Source of the DNA: Strongylocentrotus purpuratus
Lineage: Eukaryota > Echinodermata > Echinoidea > Camarodonta > Strongylocentrotidae
Length of the DNA stretch: 64,000 bases
NCBI RefSeq assembly: GCF_000002235.5
Contig: NW_022145606.1
Location: forward strand, 19,736,980 to 19,800,979
Direction of reading: 5' to 3'
Numbering within the stretch: the stretch's first letter is position 1; each line of letters begins with the position of its first letter. The position numbers and the translations under genes were made by a program. The notes beneath the pieces were generated by a model. The model was not told the DNA's origin. It was given only the letters and a program-made list of their open reading frames with translations, and did not search any database. Positions 14,401-23,709 of this stretch are shown in pieces.

Positions 14401-15528
14401 AGATGTTTAGCTTAGCAGTGCAATATAATTATTAGAATAATTGTTTGTAGTTATACATGTATATTTTAATAAGCTGGCCTGCCAACATGCAACAGCAATT
14501 TTACTAATTTATTGTTAATACATATTTCCAATAGATTTCACCTGAACTTTACAATATACTATTCACTTGGTCAATAAATTACTGAATGACCTTTATCACC
14601 TAACTTTTCTACATGTATATTAACTATTCAGTGATTTTAACCTCGACAGAGTTGGTTCTTTCAACTTTCATGTATTTTTCCTTCAATTACACGTATACCG
14701 GTATGCATTTTCTTTATTTGTGCAATATTATCACTGTTGTATTGTCACATTTTTGCATGTTTTTTAATGTATGTATTATGTTTAATATATGCATATGTCT
14801 ATATGTTTTTTTAGGGTTGAATCACACTCCGGATATAAAATTGTCCCTAATAATTATATTGTGCCACTTTTTTCTGTTGGTGTGGTCATGAGTCTCCGGC
14901 GTGTGATGCAACCCTGGGGAAATTTGAAGGCTTTGTCTTGATGCATTTAAATTATTTGAATGCGGTACATGTATCTCTTATATTGTCCTTGTCACATAAA
15001 TCTCCAACACTGGTTGCATCTGGTTAGGATATAGGTGAGGGCGGTCTGCAAACTATATTGGTTAACTTTGCCCAAGGCCTAGCAGCACAGCCGGGTGCAT
15101 CCAGTGTTCATGTATTTTGTTGTGATTTGGTATTAATTAAATATTTTCAACTATGTATTTTGATATCATATGTTTTCTGCCAAATTAAAAAAAAAAAAAA
15201 AAAAATCCTACCAGGTACCGAAACATTCAGAATAACGTCATATATTTTGTATCTGTTACATTTCCTCCCTGCTCAGGTTCGTAATAGATGGCTAGTTGGT
15301 GACGTCGTAGGAGCTACCCAGTCTTCAAGGGCTGCTAAGCGATTTTCTGTATGCAGTCTGGTATGTGGGGTGCTCTTCTTCTTGACTTCTCTTGGTCTCC
15401 TTGTGGCTTTCTACATGTACACCATGTCTGCTATGCAGGAGATTGATCACCTGGGACAACCCAGTAACATGGACCAACTTGAGATGTTGCAACAGTTACA
15501 GAACCAGCAGCAAACACAACTTCGTTAG
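1056..15528 (+). CDS. Gene A: CD225/dispanin (IFITM-like) two-pass membrane protein
   Basis: There are four coding exons: 1056-1062, 1438-1526, 2345-2476 and 15277-15528 (TAG at the end). All borders are GT/AG, and the joined frame gives 159 residues. The CD225 domain spans about residues 49-122. It has PDDHLLFAILTAVF leading into a first hydrophobic segment (about 52-72), the basic loop with VGDVVGA (83-89), and a second membrane segment (about 101-122). Cysteines 62, 102 and 106 lie at membrane edges, where IFITM proteins are palmitoylated. The C-terminus is a glutamine-rich tail. Known IFITM/dispanin proteins sit in plasma or endosomal membranes, and some block virus fusion; whether this one does is unknown. 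The start was chosen because gene B has the same 7-base first coding exon, preceded by an in-frame stop. Intron 3 is 12.8 kb and repeat-filled. Family assignment is firm; function is not. Confidence 0.85.
2512..2908 (+). mobile_element. TTAA-flanked MITE, copy 1
   Basis: The ends are TTAAAGATAAACTTGAG and its near-complement closing in ATCTTTAA, so TTAA flanks both sides. This fits the TTAA target used by piggyBac and Kolobok elements. Internal sequence matches copies at 50913-51325, 51643-52017 and about 62738-63443. It is non-coding and lies just inside intron 3 of gene A. Confidence 0.6.
2958..3892. mobile_element. 935-bp palindromic element flanked by TA
   Basis: Two arms (about 2958-3407 and 3443-3892) are near-perfect reverse complements around a 35-base spacer. 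The termini read CACTGTTGCTCATAACGG, and TA stands at both edges (2956-2957, 3893-3894), as for Tc1/mariner insertions. Each arm holds a tRNA-like stretch (about 3563-3626 in the right arm, with GGTTCAGTG and GGATCAACACC as A- and B-box-like words), so a SINE piece seems captured inside. No transposase is present. The open frames in it are mirror images of each other and not genes. Confidence 0.75.
3895..4630. repeat. AT-rich stretch with a short CTA-type microsatellite
   Basis: Positions 3895-4345 show nothing recognisable. From about 4345 to 4577 an imperfect (ACT/CTA) run occurs. The open frames over it encode only Thr- or Leu-rich low complexity. Confidence 0.6.
4630..5985 (+). mobile_element. 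Decayed LINE, RT and C-terminal part, copy 1 (CR1/L2-like)
   Basis: Broken frames show reverse-transcriptase landmarks: FDCIDHELLMHKM (motif A region, near 4735), IGIPLGKCVGPSLFLV (motif B, near 4890), then ADY (motif C, near 4985) and YLGIEID (thumb, near 5210). From 5398 the C-terminal region ends in WNSLPFALQNAKYIDDFKRM. Many stops and frameshifts interrupt it and no endonuclease is seen. The 3' part (from about 5268) is nearly identical to the copy at 10037. The clade call is tentative. Confidence 0.6.
6013..6027 (-). mobile_element. Orphan hAT-type terminus
   Basis: TGCGTACGCGCCTG after a C-run matches the right end of the hAT-type element ending at 45041. No matching left end is visible nearby, so I take it as a truncated remnant. 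Confidence 0.4.
6028..6955. repeat. CTA/TAC microsatellite array with higher-order units, part 1
   Basis: Mostly (CTA)n broken by longer phrases that recur as a unit, beginning with CTTCTACTACTATTACTATG at about 6357 and 6787. The same unit begins at about 8989, 9579 and 11702. Open frames here give only Thr, Leu, Val or Ser runs. The block sits in intron 3 of gene A. Confidence 0.8.
6956..8984 (-). mobile_element. 5'-truncated LINE with reverse transcriptase (Jockey-group-like)
   Basis: On the minus strand the reading frame carries RT motifs in order: KNNKAAGLDDI, YMPISLL, FVDLSAAYDTV (8240-8278), GLPQGSVLAPLLF (8062-8100) and FLYADDL (7997-8018). It then has a C-terminal LNRLRTGYGRCR stretch and a CECGQEQTMEHLLVCP zinc-knuckle-like end, stopping at 6982. 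A missing base near 8365 shifts the frame; otherwise it is open and looks young. No endonuclease is present, so it is 5'-truncated at about 8984. The tail after the stop is a short GAA-type run. Near-identical sequence of about 170 bases flanks both sides. Non-LTR identity is secure, the exact clade is not. Confidence 0.8.
8985..9925. repeat. CTA/TAC microsatellite array, part 2
   Basis: Same array type as 6028-6955, with unit starts near 8989 and 9579. A GCTGCTGCTGCTTTTAC phrase recurs near 9245 and 9388 and matches 6585. Long low-complexity open frames on both strands have no homology value. Confidence 0.8.
10037..10975 (+). mobile_element. LINE 3' end, copy 2 (CR1/L2-like)
   Basis: Closely matches 5268-5960, including TTQEIFDSSCSGWGNC and the C-terminal WQSIDTRRD region. 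It is cut at its 5' end near 10037. Its 3' UTR is longer than in copy 1 and runs straight into a (TAC)n array near 10976, which suggests that the family ends in a trinucleotide tail. It is broken by stops. Confidence 0.6.
10976..12200. repeat. CTA/TAC microsatellite array, part 3
   Basis: Imperfect trinucleotide array, less pure than parts 1 and 2. One higher-order unit starts near 11702. Its end (ACTGCCAGTAAT, about 12160) resembles a phrase in the much shorter intron 3 of gene B (about 35975). Confidence 0.75.
12201..12640. other. AT-rich intronic sequence without features
   Basis: I see no gene, array or terminal repeat here. Confidence 0.6.
12640..14375 (+). mobile_element. Broken LINE with endonuclease end and RT (CR1/Rex-like)
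   Basis: The frame from 12658 contains the end of an apurinic-type endonuclease (LQPLVTKPTRVTASS, CIDNIFTN). The RT part has NYRPISLLPTLSKILERI (near 13800), FGFRPNHSTEMALLHAL (near 13915) and PVVCGIPQGSIIG (near 14175). In-frame stops lie at 13297 and 13465, with frame changes near 13690 and around 14010-14080. Motif C is lost and the element fades out by about 14375. Older than the copy at 6956-8984. Confidence 0.7.
14376..15276. other. 3' part of gene A intron 3
   Basis: AT-rich, with one A-run near 15186. The last 40 bases before the acceptor (ATATTTTGTATCTGTTA) match the end of gene B intron 3, so this is retained ancestral intron. No further gene is seen. Confidence 0.6.
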
Positions 15529-15618
15529 CTAAATATTGGACAACACGTCTAACAACCTTTCACCTTGTACCTGTTAATTCAGTAACTTAGACCAGCATAG
15601 ATCCTATTCCCTTCTTAT

Positions 15619-15812
15619 TGCGGGACTGCACTACTTGCGCCCTCTGTAAATAATGCCTAAGCGGTACCCGTTGGTCCCCCATGATTCCCTTTTTCTTATG
15701 TTAATTGAGAGCTGATTTGATGAGATAACCACCTGTCAGTGACCTTGCAGGGAGATCTAATCCCTCCTGGTCAAACTAGTGCAGACAGAATTAAAGACTT
15801 TATTAAAGACCG
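15619..15812 (+). mobile_element. Interspersed repeat R1 in the gene A 3' UTR
   Basis: Contains GTTGGTCCCCCATGATTCCC, GAGAGCTGATTTGATGAG and CTAATCCCTCCTGGTC, shared with copies near 55926, 56124 (inverted), 59707 and 61260. Gene B runs directly from TAGATCCTATTCCCTTCC to AAACGTCG with no such insert, so it entered gene A after the duplication. Fuller copies begin AAAGGCCCACTG and end near CAGTGGGC, suggesting a small terminal-inverted-repeat element. Confidence 0.6.
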
Positions 15813-15838
15813 TTAAACGTCGCTAAAGAGCTGCATGA

Positions 15839-15844
15839 AATAAA
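15839..15844 (+). terminator. Candidate polyadenylation signal, gene A
   Basis: AATAAA about 310 bases after the stop codon. Gene B has AACAAA at the aligned place, so use of this site is not certain. More AATAAA words lie near 16770-16800. Confidence 0.35.
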
Positions 15845-17416
15845 GGAATTTCGTGTATTCACTGAGCTAGCTCTTTGTTATGAGATACGCAAATGTGAAA
15901 ACTTACTATACTTTACGTCATAAAAGTAAAAGCCCGCCAAATGTGAAGCGTATTATACTTAATTTACGTCATATAAGTAAAAGCCCGCCATAATTTTTCC
16001 GCATGATGTCTGAACGAGCCTTTATTGTCCAAGCTGTGAATATAGCTGCCAACCATGATAGACATTAAAAAAATGAGTAGCGCTCTCATAAAAAATACAT
16101 GGAGTCGTATGAGCTTAAACCCAGAGCACCCCCCCCCCCCACCTTAACAAAATTACAAAGAAAAGCTTACAAATGTATATATGCATGTAGATATATCTGA
16201 ATTGTTTTCTCTTTTACAATAGAACTTGTTATTAATTTTGGAGTGTTATTTTCATTCTCACGCAGCTTTTTATCTTGGTATTTACCATTGTCTTTCTTAT
16301 CTAATATAATTTTTGTAATGAGTGTTCTATCTAGAGATGGACAAAGACTCTTGGATTACGCTTGAGCAAAACATCTTTTTATGAATATTAATATATTATA
16401 TTATTAAGTTTGTTATTAAGTTTGTTATAGTATCTTGATACCCAAAATTCAAATGTAACACGATCGCAAAAAATTTCGAAAAAGCAACCCAAGGCTATTT
16501 CAAAAGCCTTGTGGATTACCTAATACAGTTTGAGAACATGAAAACGAGTATTATGTAATCCGAACGTGGTTTTTCTGCACAACGGGCTTTGGAAATTACC
16601 CTCGAATTAATATTTGTGTTAATATACCGTGTGGGTCAAACAAAAGTTTTTACTCGGAAAATTGTAATTTATTTTAAAAGTCAGCTATTAGCGAAATGTT
16701 ACCATACATGTTTTGAAAGAGTGTTATATCCCGAATCTTTTGGTACCATTTGTGTGTGGTATATGTTCACATTAAATAAATAAAAATAGAAAAATAAATA
16801 ATAGTGTGACTGTTAGTGACTGTGAACGTGTTTTGATATGGGCGGCATGGTAATTTTTTAGGTATGTTATTTGGATCTGCAACGACCGAATTAATACCCA
16901 CATCCCAATTGTTTTATTCAAACATCACATAGGCAAGTCGATTTGTTCACTCAAGCGTGACCACATAACACATAAAAAGGATTTCAAATGATTTGGGATA
17001 GTACAGTCTTTCATAAGATGTAGAATAATTTACTTTTCATAAATGATTTTTTTTAAATAATTAGCATTTTTTTAAGTGTTAACTTTGATTTGAATCACAC
17101 TGTAGTTGCGATCGTTTCATGATTACATTTTCAATTGTGTGAATAAAGGTTGATAGTTGCTTACATAATGATTGAAGATATACATGTTAAGGGCATTGGA
17201 ATTCCTTACAACATTGAAATACATGTACATGTACTTATCATATATTGCATATGGAGATAGCTTTGCACATAATGTATTTTTATATTTTTATTAACCCAAT
17301 TCACTATATCGTTTCTTTGCATATATTGTAATAATTTTACTGTACTTTCACTTATGGCCTTTATACAATCATTCTACAAATGGCTAAAAACACAACGAAG
17401 AGTAGATAGAGTTGAA
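15845..17416. other. 3' flank of gene A, duplicated at 36760-37800
   Basis: Blocks such as CACTGAGCTAGC, TTACGTCATA and GGAGTGTTATTTTTCATTCT align with the gene B 3' flank. The small open frames are not conserved between the copies, so I call no gene. Confidence 0.6.
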
Positions 17417-17422
17417 CACATG

Positions 17423-17644
17423 TGCGTACGCAGCAGGGAGGGGGGGGGGGGGTGTCACTCCCCCCTCAATTGTTGTATATGTGTGTTTTTAGGAGAAAAT
17501 AAATAAACCTTCAAATTTGTTTTAATGTTTTAATTACAACAACAACAACAACAAAAAATGCTAAAGGGAGACCAAATAAACTTACCTTATCCCCCCCCCA
17601 CAATTTTCCAATTTCCGGGACCAAACCAAAATTGTGCTCTGACC

Positions 17645-17687
<43 letters not shown>

Positions 17688-17795
17688 ACCTCCGCCCACC
17701 CCACACTTATTCAGTGGCTGGCTGAGTCGTTGCGAAATTTGTGGCGTGATTTTTAAATTTTAAAACCCCCTTCTTCGAAAAATTCCTGCGTACGC
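17423..17795. mobile_element. Small inverted-repeat element with a long C-run
   Basis: Ends TGCGTACGCAG and CTGCGTACGC are inverted copies, with CACATG directly outside each end (17417-17422, 17796-17801). Gene B shows the empty site (GTTGAACATAACATTG). Internal GACTCAGCCAGCC (minus strand) matches the hAT-type element at 41881, so they are probably relatives. A run of about 46 C lies near 17646-17690. Confidence 0.6.
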
Positions 17796-18961
17796 CACAT
17801 GTATTGAAAACGACAGAAAATAAATATGTATACACATTTATACATTAACAAAAATGTCATTGCTTCATATGTGTTTTATGCTTCATAAAAATCTCCATAT
17901 TTTATGCTTAAAGGGACCCTAGCTGTCTGAAATAAAAATAAATTAGATGATTTATATATCAACGGAGATCTTATAGATCATATATTACAGTAATATCAAT
18001 TAAATTATACTGGGTGTCTCGTGGATTGTCTGTCTACTGAGCTGTAGCAAAAAATGAAATGGGCTCTCTTTCATTGTGTATCGATCGATATAACGCTATT
18101 TTCAGGTTAGTGCCCAATCTGACCTATTTAATTTTGATCTTTATGTATGCACCACACGGACGCAATGCGACCGAAGATGGCGCGAGACTCCAAATCTCGT
18201 CTTCTCGACTTCTTGGGTACACTGTAAAAATTTGCTGTAACTCATGCAGTAAAATACTGTGATTTACAACAGTAATATGTTGTAATAACGATTTTACGAT
18301 AATTAACTGTATAAGTACCCCAGCAAACACAAAACGTTTTTAAAACGTTTACAGAACGTTCTTATCAGGTTCCGTACGTCTTCGTCCATATTAAACGTTT
18401 AAAAAACGTTTATATAACGTCTAAGTTGGGACCTTACATTCGATGCGGAGCTAGGTCTTTTGAAGACGTTCAGAAAACGTTTTTTGGACGTTACAAATTA
18501 AACGTTCTTGGATAGGTCCTGTAAAACGTTTACAGAACGTTTTATTCAGACGTATTTTGTTGAATTTATTTTTTATGTCCAAATAAATATTTCTTAAAAA
18601 ATACCAGCTGGCGAAATTAGGCCACATGCATACGCTTGGGGGGGGGGGGGTCGAGGTATGTCAAACTGATGCACTCCTGTGGCGTAGCGATGGAGGGAGG
18701 CACGTGCATGCCCCCAATAATTTTGAGGAAAAAAATAGAAAACATAAGGTGACATTATTTGAAGAAAAAGAAATACATAAGGAGTGACCCCTCCCCCTCA
18801 CATAATGTTTGTGCCCCTCCCCCCCCCCCCCCCCCCTCCCAGCCCAATCAGTCCGACCGCGCTACGTCATTTATTATGCTCCATTCAACCACGTGTATAC
18901 AAAGTGCGTACGCACCGTATATAATCGTACCACTGTATAGGTCAGTGAATCGTATCCGGCG

Positions 18962-19539
18962 CGGCCGGTGCGCGAATTTTTTTTCCGTACTCGAGAGAGC
19001 AAAAATCCCATGTGCGCATGCGCGTGGACTTATGATTTCTCTGCTACTTCCCATACGAAATGTACATGTATTCGCATGTACTGTGCACGATTCGCGTTCT
19101 ACGAGTAAACGATGGCATAGTAGTCTTCAAACACAGACTCTGATTTGCCAGTTTGACAAATCAATATGCGTATGTGTCGCGATGTGCTTATTCAAGTCTG
19201 TGTAGTTGTATGATTCAGACCCAGTAGTGCATATGGAAATACATTGCAACTTGTATAGAATGGTATAGTAGTCTGCAAGCACAGACGCTAATCTGACAGT
19301 TTGACAACATACTAGTAGTGTGCTGAGAAGTACTTTATTCAAGTCTGCGTAGATGTATGATTCAGACCCTACTGGTGCGTGCGTTAGAAATGCATCTCAA
19401 TGTGTAGAGTGTAGTATAGTAGTCTGCAAGGACATAATAATATATTGTGTATTGATGAGTAGTGATTTTATGCAAGTTTGTGTAGTTTAATGATTCCAGA
19501 CCCCATGGTAGGCCTATGTATTGTGCCACTGCTCTCTCA

Positions 19540-19572
<33 letters not shown>

Positions 19573-20152
19573 TCTCTCTCTCTTTCTCTCTCTCTCTCTC
19601 ACGCACCAGTAGGGTCTGAATCATAAAACTACTCAGACTTGAATAACACTATTTTGTCAAACTGTCAGATTAGCGTCTGTGCTTGCAGACTACTATGCCA
19701 CTCTGCAAGTTGAGATGCCTTTCCAATACACGCACCAGTAGGGTCTGAATCATAAAACTACACATATTTGAATATAAAGCACTACTCAAGACACTATGTT
19801 GTCAAACTGTCCGATTAGCGTCTGTGCTTGCAGACTACTATACCATGCTATTCAATTTGGGATGCATTTCTGTAAGCACTAAAATGTCTGAATCATACAA
19901 CTACTCAGACTTGAATACTAGTACTATTGCTACGCACGATATATGCGTAATTGTTTTGTCAAACTGGCAAATCAGAGTCTGTGTTTGAAGACTACTATGC
20001 CATCGTTTACTCGTAGAACGCGAATCGTGCACAGTACATGCGAATACATGTACATTTCGTATGGGAAGTAGCAGAGAAATCACAAGTCCACGCGCATGCG
20101 CACATGGGGTATTTGCCCTCTCGAGTACGGAAAAAAAATTCGCGGCCGGTGC
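18962..20152. repeat. Large foldback of about 125-bp tandem units
   Basis: Arms 18962-19520 and 19595-20152 are inverted copies around a (CT)n centre. Each arm contains several imperfect units with TAGTAGTCTGCAAGCACAGA and GTATGATTCAGACCC. The outer 200 bases of each arm, including CGCATGCGCGTGGACTTATG, are almost identical. The right arm abuts the first exon of the inner-layer gene, so it may act as its promoter. Confidence 0.7.
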
Positions 20153-20260
20153 GGCGCGCTCGCTCCAGAGCTTGCCGCGTGTTTTAAACTGACTGCCGAG
20201 TTGACTGCTTGATGACGTGACATCGAGATTTCAAATAATCTGTTAGACTGCGACACCGAG
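20153..20260 (+). promoter_or_regulatory. GC-rich 5' exon of the inner-layer gene
   Basis: A GC-rich stretch ends in a consensus donor (ACCGAG then GTAAGC at 20261). It has no long open frame, so it reads as a non-coding first exon. The middle-layer gene has the same arrangement at 25729. Transcription is inferred. Confidence 0.35.
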
Positions 20261-20465
20261 GTAAGCGTTATTTTAACATTTTGATATCTGTAAGGAATTT
20301 AAGCTTTGTTTGATTGATTTTGAAGCATGTAAAATGAAATAAAATATTGATTATTTGCATTAAAACTAAAAGTACGGCAGACTCTATGTTGCATGTGCAG
20401 GCCGTTGAAACTTTCATTGCATTGACTGGTATGGTAATTGGGTAGGTTAGGGTATGTGCACACAT

Positions 20466-20513
20466 AACTCCAGGAAGCTCCGATGCCGAACGGCGTCGGA
20501 GCTTCTTGGAGTT
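20466..20513. repeat. 23-bp hairpin with extended arms
   Basis: AACTCCAGGAAGCTCCGATG and its reverse complement pair with two mismatches over 23 bp and a 2-base loop. Pairing continues weakly outward for about 15 more bases on each side. The tiny loop argues against a microRNA precursor. Confidence 0.6.
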
Positions 20514-21389
20514 AGTGCATACATAGCTGCATTACTATCCTGGCTGTGTGTATTAAAAGCTGTGCTATTGATACTCAACATTTCAAACACCACTGTACAA
20601 AACTCTTTCACTAAAAATCGGTACTTTAGTGACAACTGATGAAACCTAAATAGCAGTAATAAAATACAATTTGTTCAACTTACCGATGTTATTTTGTTAA
20701 AAAGAACAATTTAGAAATTCAAATTGTTTGTCTACTGTCAAAATTTGCTTACAGCTAGCCGCATCGGCATGATAAGTGCATTTGTGTATTATGTGTGTAT
20801 CGACTATTCCTTTTGAGCAAATGCTGCCTCTTAACACGTAATGCAGTGCTAGAGGTCAATACGCATAATAGCATGGACTCTTTGCTGGAGTGGGTAGGTG
20901 CGCATGGCTCGTTACATTACATGGTAATCGGATGATTAAAACAGTTGAGTTGTTAACTTTGCTGTCTGGAAAAATCATGGAAAGTTCCCATCGGGATTTA
21001 AAATGCTATTTCGTGAAGAAAATAAGTCCCTCGACTACCAGCTCATTTCTTGACTTATTTACTATTCCCTCAATAGCATTTAAAATCCCACGGGAGTGGA
21101 ACATTCCATGCTTTTCCCTCCACCACCATTTAGCAACTTTATATTATCCCAACCCCGATTACAACAGGTTTGTTTTTTAGGCAATTGAAATAGCTCCCAA
21201 ACCACCTTTTGTGTATGGATATTGTTTTTTAGAAATATCGAGACCTAGATCTATAGGCCTATCTTGTTCTCAATTTCGTCTCTTTAAAAAAAATCTTTTT
21301 AGTTCAGATTACACATTATTTAAAGAAATTGATTTCCAATAACGTAGATTAATAACTTAAGGATTGATTTGTTTTATTTTTACATACAG

Positions 21390-22630
21390 GCAACTATGTG
21401 AAAGTGCAAAAATATCGCCAGGAAGGCAGAGGACACGTCAAACCTGGTATCGGAAGATGATGCTGTGTAGAAGCGAAAGAGACGTCTTTCCCCAGAGATT
21501 TAGCAAATCTTCTAGTGATTCCGGAAGTGACGCTGGTAAGTATTTGTCTCTTGATGGTTAGTAGTGCTTGGCTCAGCCAGAGACTTATAATTTACATCTT
21601 ATTTCTCGTTTTCTTCAAAATCCAACAGATGATGAAAACCTAAGATAATTTATTTGGGATAGCTAGACCTGCTTTGTGTCCCAGCCATGCAAAATGATGA
21701 TTAATAGATGTGGCACCATTCCGGCAAAACTGGAAATTAATTTGTAATCTAGGCATAAATTTCGGACAAGAAGTTTGCATTACCCAAAAGTTTGTTCAGT
21801 TTATGAGAATTCTTGTCATGTCTTGATATCCCTTTTAACATCTGCAATGTGTCTCTATTTTTCAGATCTTGAATCGGTTCGGACCCAAGAAAACAACATG
21901 TACGCGGAGGAACGACTAAGGCTGTGGCAGCAGAGTTACCAATGCCGAAACTGAATGCGAAGTCCAAGTCCACATCGCATTTTTCAGTTCCAACCCACAA
22001 CTCCAGCAAGGGCTCGGGCTTCGGAAAGTAAGTTTTTTTCAGATAGCATTTCACAAACGAAAGTTTCTGAGGGTTTTTTTATCATCAGAACATATACTGT
22101 AGAGCGTATAAACTGACAAAACAACATTTGCCATTTGTACTAAGTTGCTACACTAAAATACTGTTGGATTGGATAAGAGAGGCAGATTATCTTGGCGTAC
22201 ATGTAATTTATTTCATTAACAAGGCATGGGTATAGTTTTCTTACAGAAGAGTCGCTTTTAAATCCTTACAGTATGTATACTTTGTTGGAAGCGCTGCACA
22301 GGTGTCGTCTTTGAAGCTGGGTGATATATTCCTGAAGTGACTAAATTGGACAGCTATCAAACATATCTCGCCAAAATATCCTATTAATTTGCTGTCAAAC
22401 TTTTTAATGACTTGAACTGTTATTATAATGTATTTTATGTGTCTGTTTTTTTCTTCTCAGGCAATTTTCAAGTGCAGGTACTGTGTACGCTGCAGAGGCT
22501 GGAGGAAGGGCAGCAGCAGCTGACGCAGTTGGTACAAAAACTGCTTTTGTCCAAATCGGGAGCGGCCGTTGATGTGGAAGACCTGAGGGAGCCGTTTACC
22601 GAACCAGTGAACACCAAATTTTCATTCAAG
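21390..22630 (+). pseudogene. Broken gene resembling DUF4806 transposon-associated proteins
   Basis: Three exon-like blocks with good borders are visible: 21390-21535, 21866-22028 and 22461-22630. The first carries, in different frames, NYVKVQKYR, ARKAEDTSNLVSEDD followed by KRKRR, and SSSDSGSDAD. The second is Ser/Lys-rich. The third reads NFQVQVLCTLQRLEEGQQQL, a coiled-coil-like stretch, then EPVNTKFSFK. From memory this order (an ARK.AE.TSDL-like patch, a basic linker, a QVL.TLE coil) is that of proteins ending in a DUF4806 domain. Stops in the best frame (TGA near the exon start, two TAGs in the first block) and at least three frame changes make it inactive. I find no exon for the C-terminal DUF4806 domain itself. 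It lies inside the AACGTT-ended element. Confidence 0.45.
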
Positions 22631-22853
22631 GTAGATTAAGATACCTTCATTCAGGGGCAATGCAAAAATCCTAAAACTCATATTGAGACCAAATTTGACC
22701 ATTTCAGCTAATAATGGAGAAACTTTATCAGCGACATAACAGTTTTGTTGGTGCATCTTTTTGGATTGAATTGCCAACATCTTGTTGAGAATGCAAGACA
22801 AACTTGTATAGGTCTGTAAATTTACTACTTTTTGTAAGGATGCTGAAACCGAT

Positions 22854-23014
22854 GGCCCGAATTCACAAAGGAGGTTTGAGCTCAAACCTTGGTTTTCGTA
22901 CGTCATATGACGCGTTTTACGCGTTTTTTACAAACCTGGTTTGTAAAGAACAAAAGGAGGTTTGGCGAAACAAAAGGAGGTTTGAGCTCAAACCTTGCTT
23001 TGTGAATTCGGGCC
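22854..23014. mobile_element. MITE with GGCCCGAATTCACAAAG ends
   Basis: The terminus GGCCCGAATTCACAAAG is repeated in inverse at the right end, and GGAGGTTTGAGCTCAAACCT lies inside both. It is non-coding, 161 bp, inside the inner-layer element. Confidence 0.7.
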
Positions 23015-23384
23015 AATGTGTGTGCTGCCAAACTCTCTTATAACCTTGTCTTCCATATTCATAGACCCTTAAATTTGAGTATTCATATTTGCCTGTTAAT
23101 AATTCATATCAACTAATTTCTATCAGTTTATTGTAAATAGCTTTTTGTAGATTGTTCATGTGTTTTGTGTTGATTTTATATTTGAAGTAAGATGCAAGGT
23201 CCAATGCAAGGCTTCTGGGAAATCTTGACCTGCCCACTAAATCTTTGGTCGATCAAAAGGACAATTTTGTACTCGGATTTAAAGGGGAAATCTACCCTAG
23301 AAATTTCACTGCTTCAATCAAAGGAGACAAATTTGAACAAAATTAAAAATAAGAAATGGGCAAACTCGGTAAGGAAAACAAAGT

Positions 23385-23709
23385 AAGGAAACTACTCTTT
23401 TTTTACATTTTCTAGTAAATTACTCTCGGCTATTCAAATTGACAATGCTGATGACATCTTGAGTAGCTCTAAATTCACTTTGTACACAAAATTTTACATT
23501 TTCTAACCCCCATAGTCAAAGCATGTTGTCTAGAAAGCTATTCGTCATTAGTAATCTGAACATACTCTGATTAAAAGCTGTGGAAATGTGTAACTTTAAG
23601 GAAAATTTAGAAAATATGAAATTTTGAGTACAAAGTTGATGGATAGCTACTCACAGTTGGTGTCATCATTGTTGTCAATTTGTAGAGCTGAAAAGAGTGT
23701 AGTTTCCTT
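23385..23709. mobile_element. Foldback MITE
   Basis: AAGGAAACTACTC at the left pairs with AGAGTGTAGTTTCCTT at the right. Internal ATTGACAATG...GTACAAA blocks also pair, so the whole 325 bp can fold. Similar sequence on its two outer sides (22720-23175 and 24020-24300: GTGTGCTGCCAAA, TAGATTGTTCATGTGTT) shows a local duplication. Confidence 0.6.

Noticed and set aside
15058-15528. 156-codon open frame covering gene A exon 4
   Set aside because: Only 15277-15528 is coding. The upstream part is intron with an A-run, and the acceptor at 15276 matches gene B.
20466-20513. MicroRNA precursor
   Set aside because: The 2-base loop is too small for a normal precursor.
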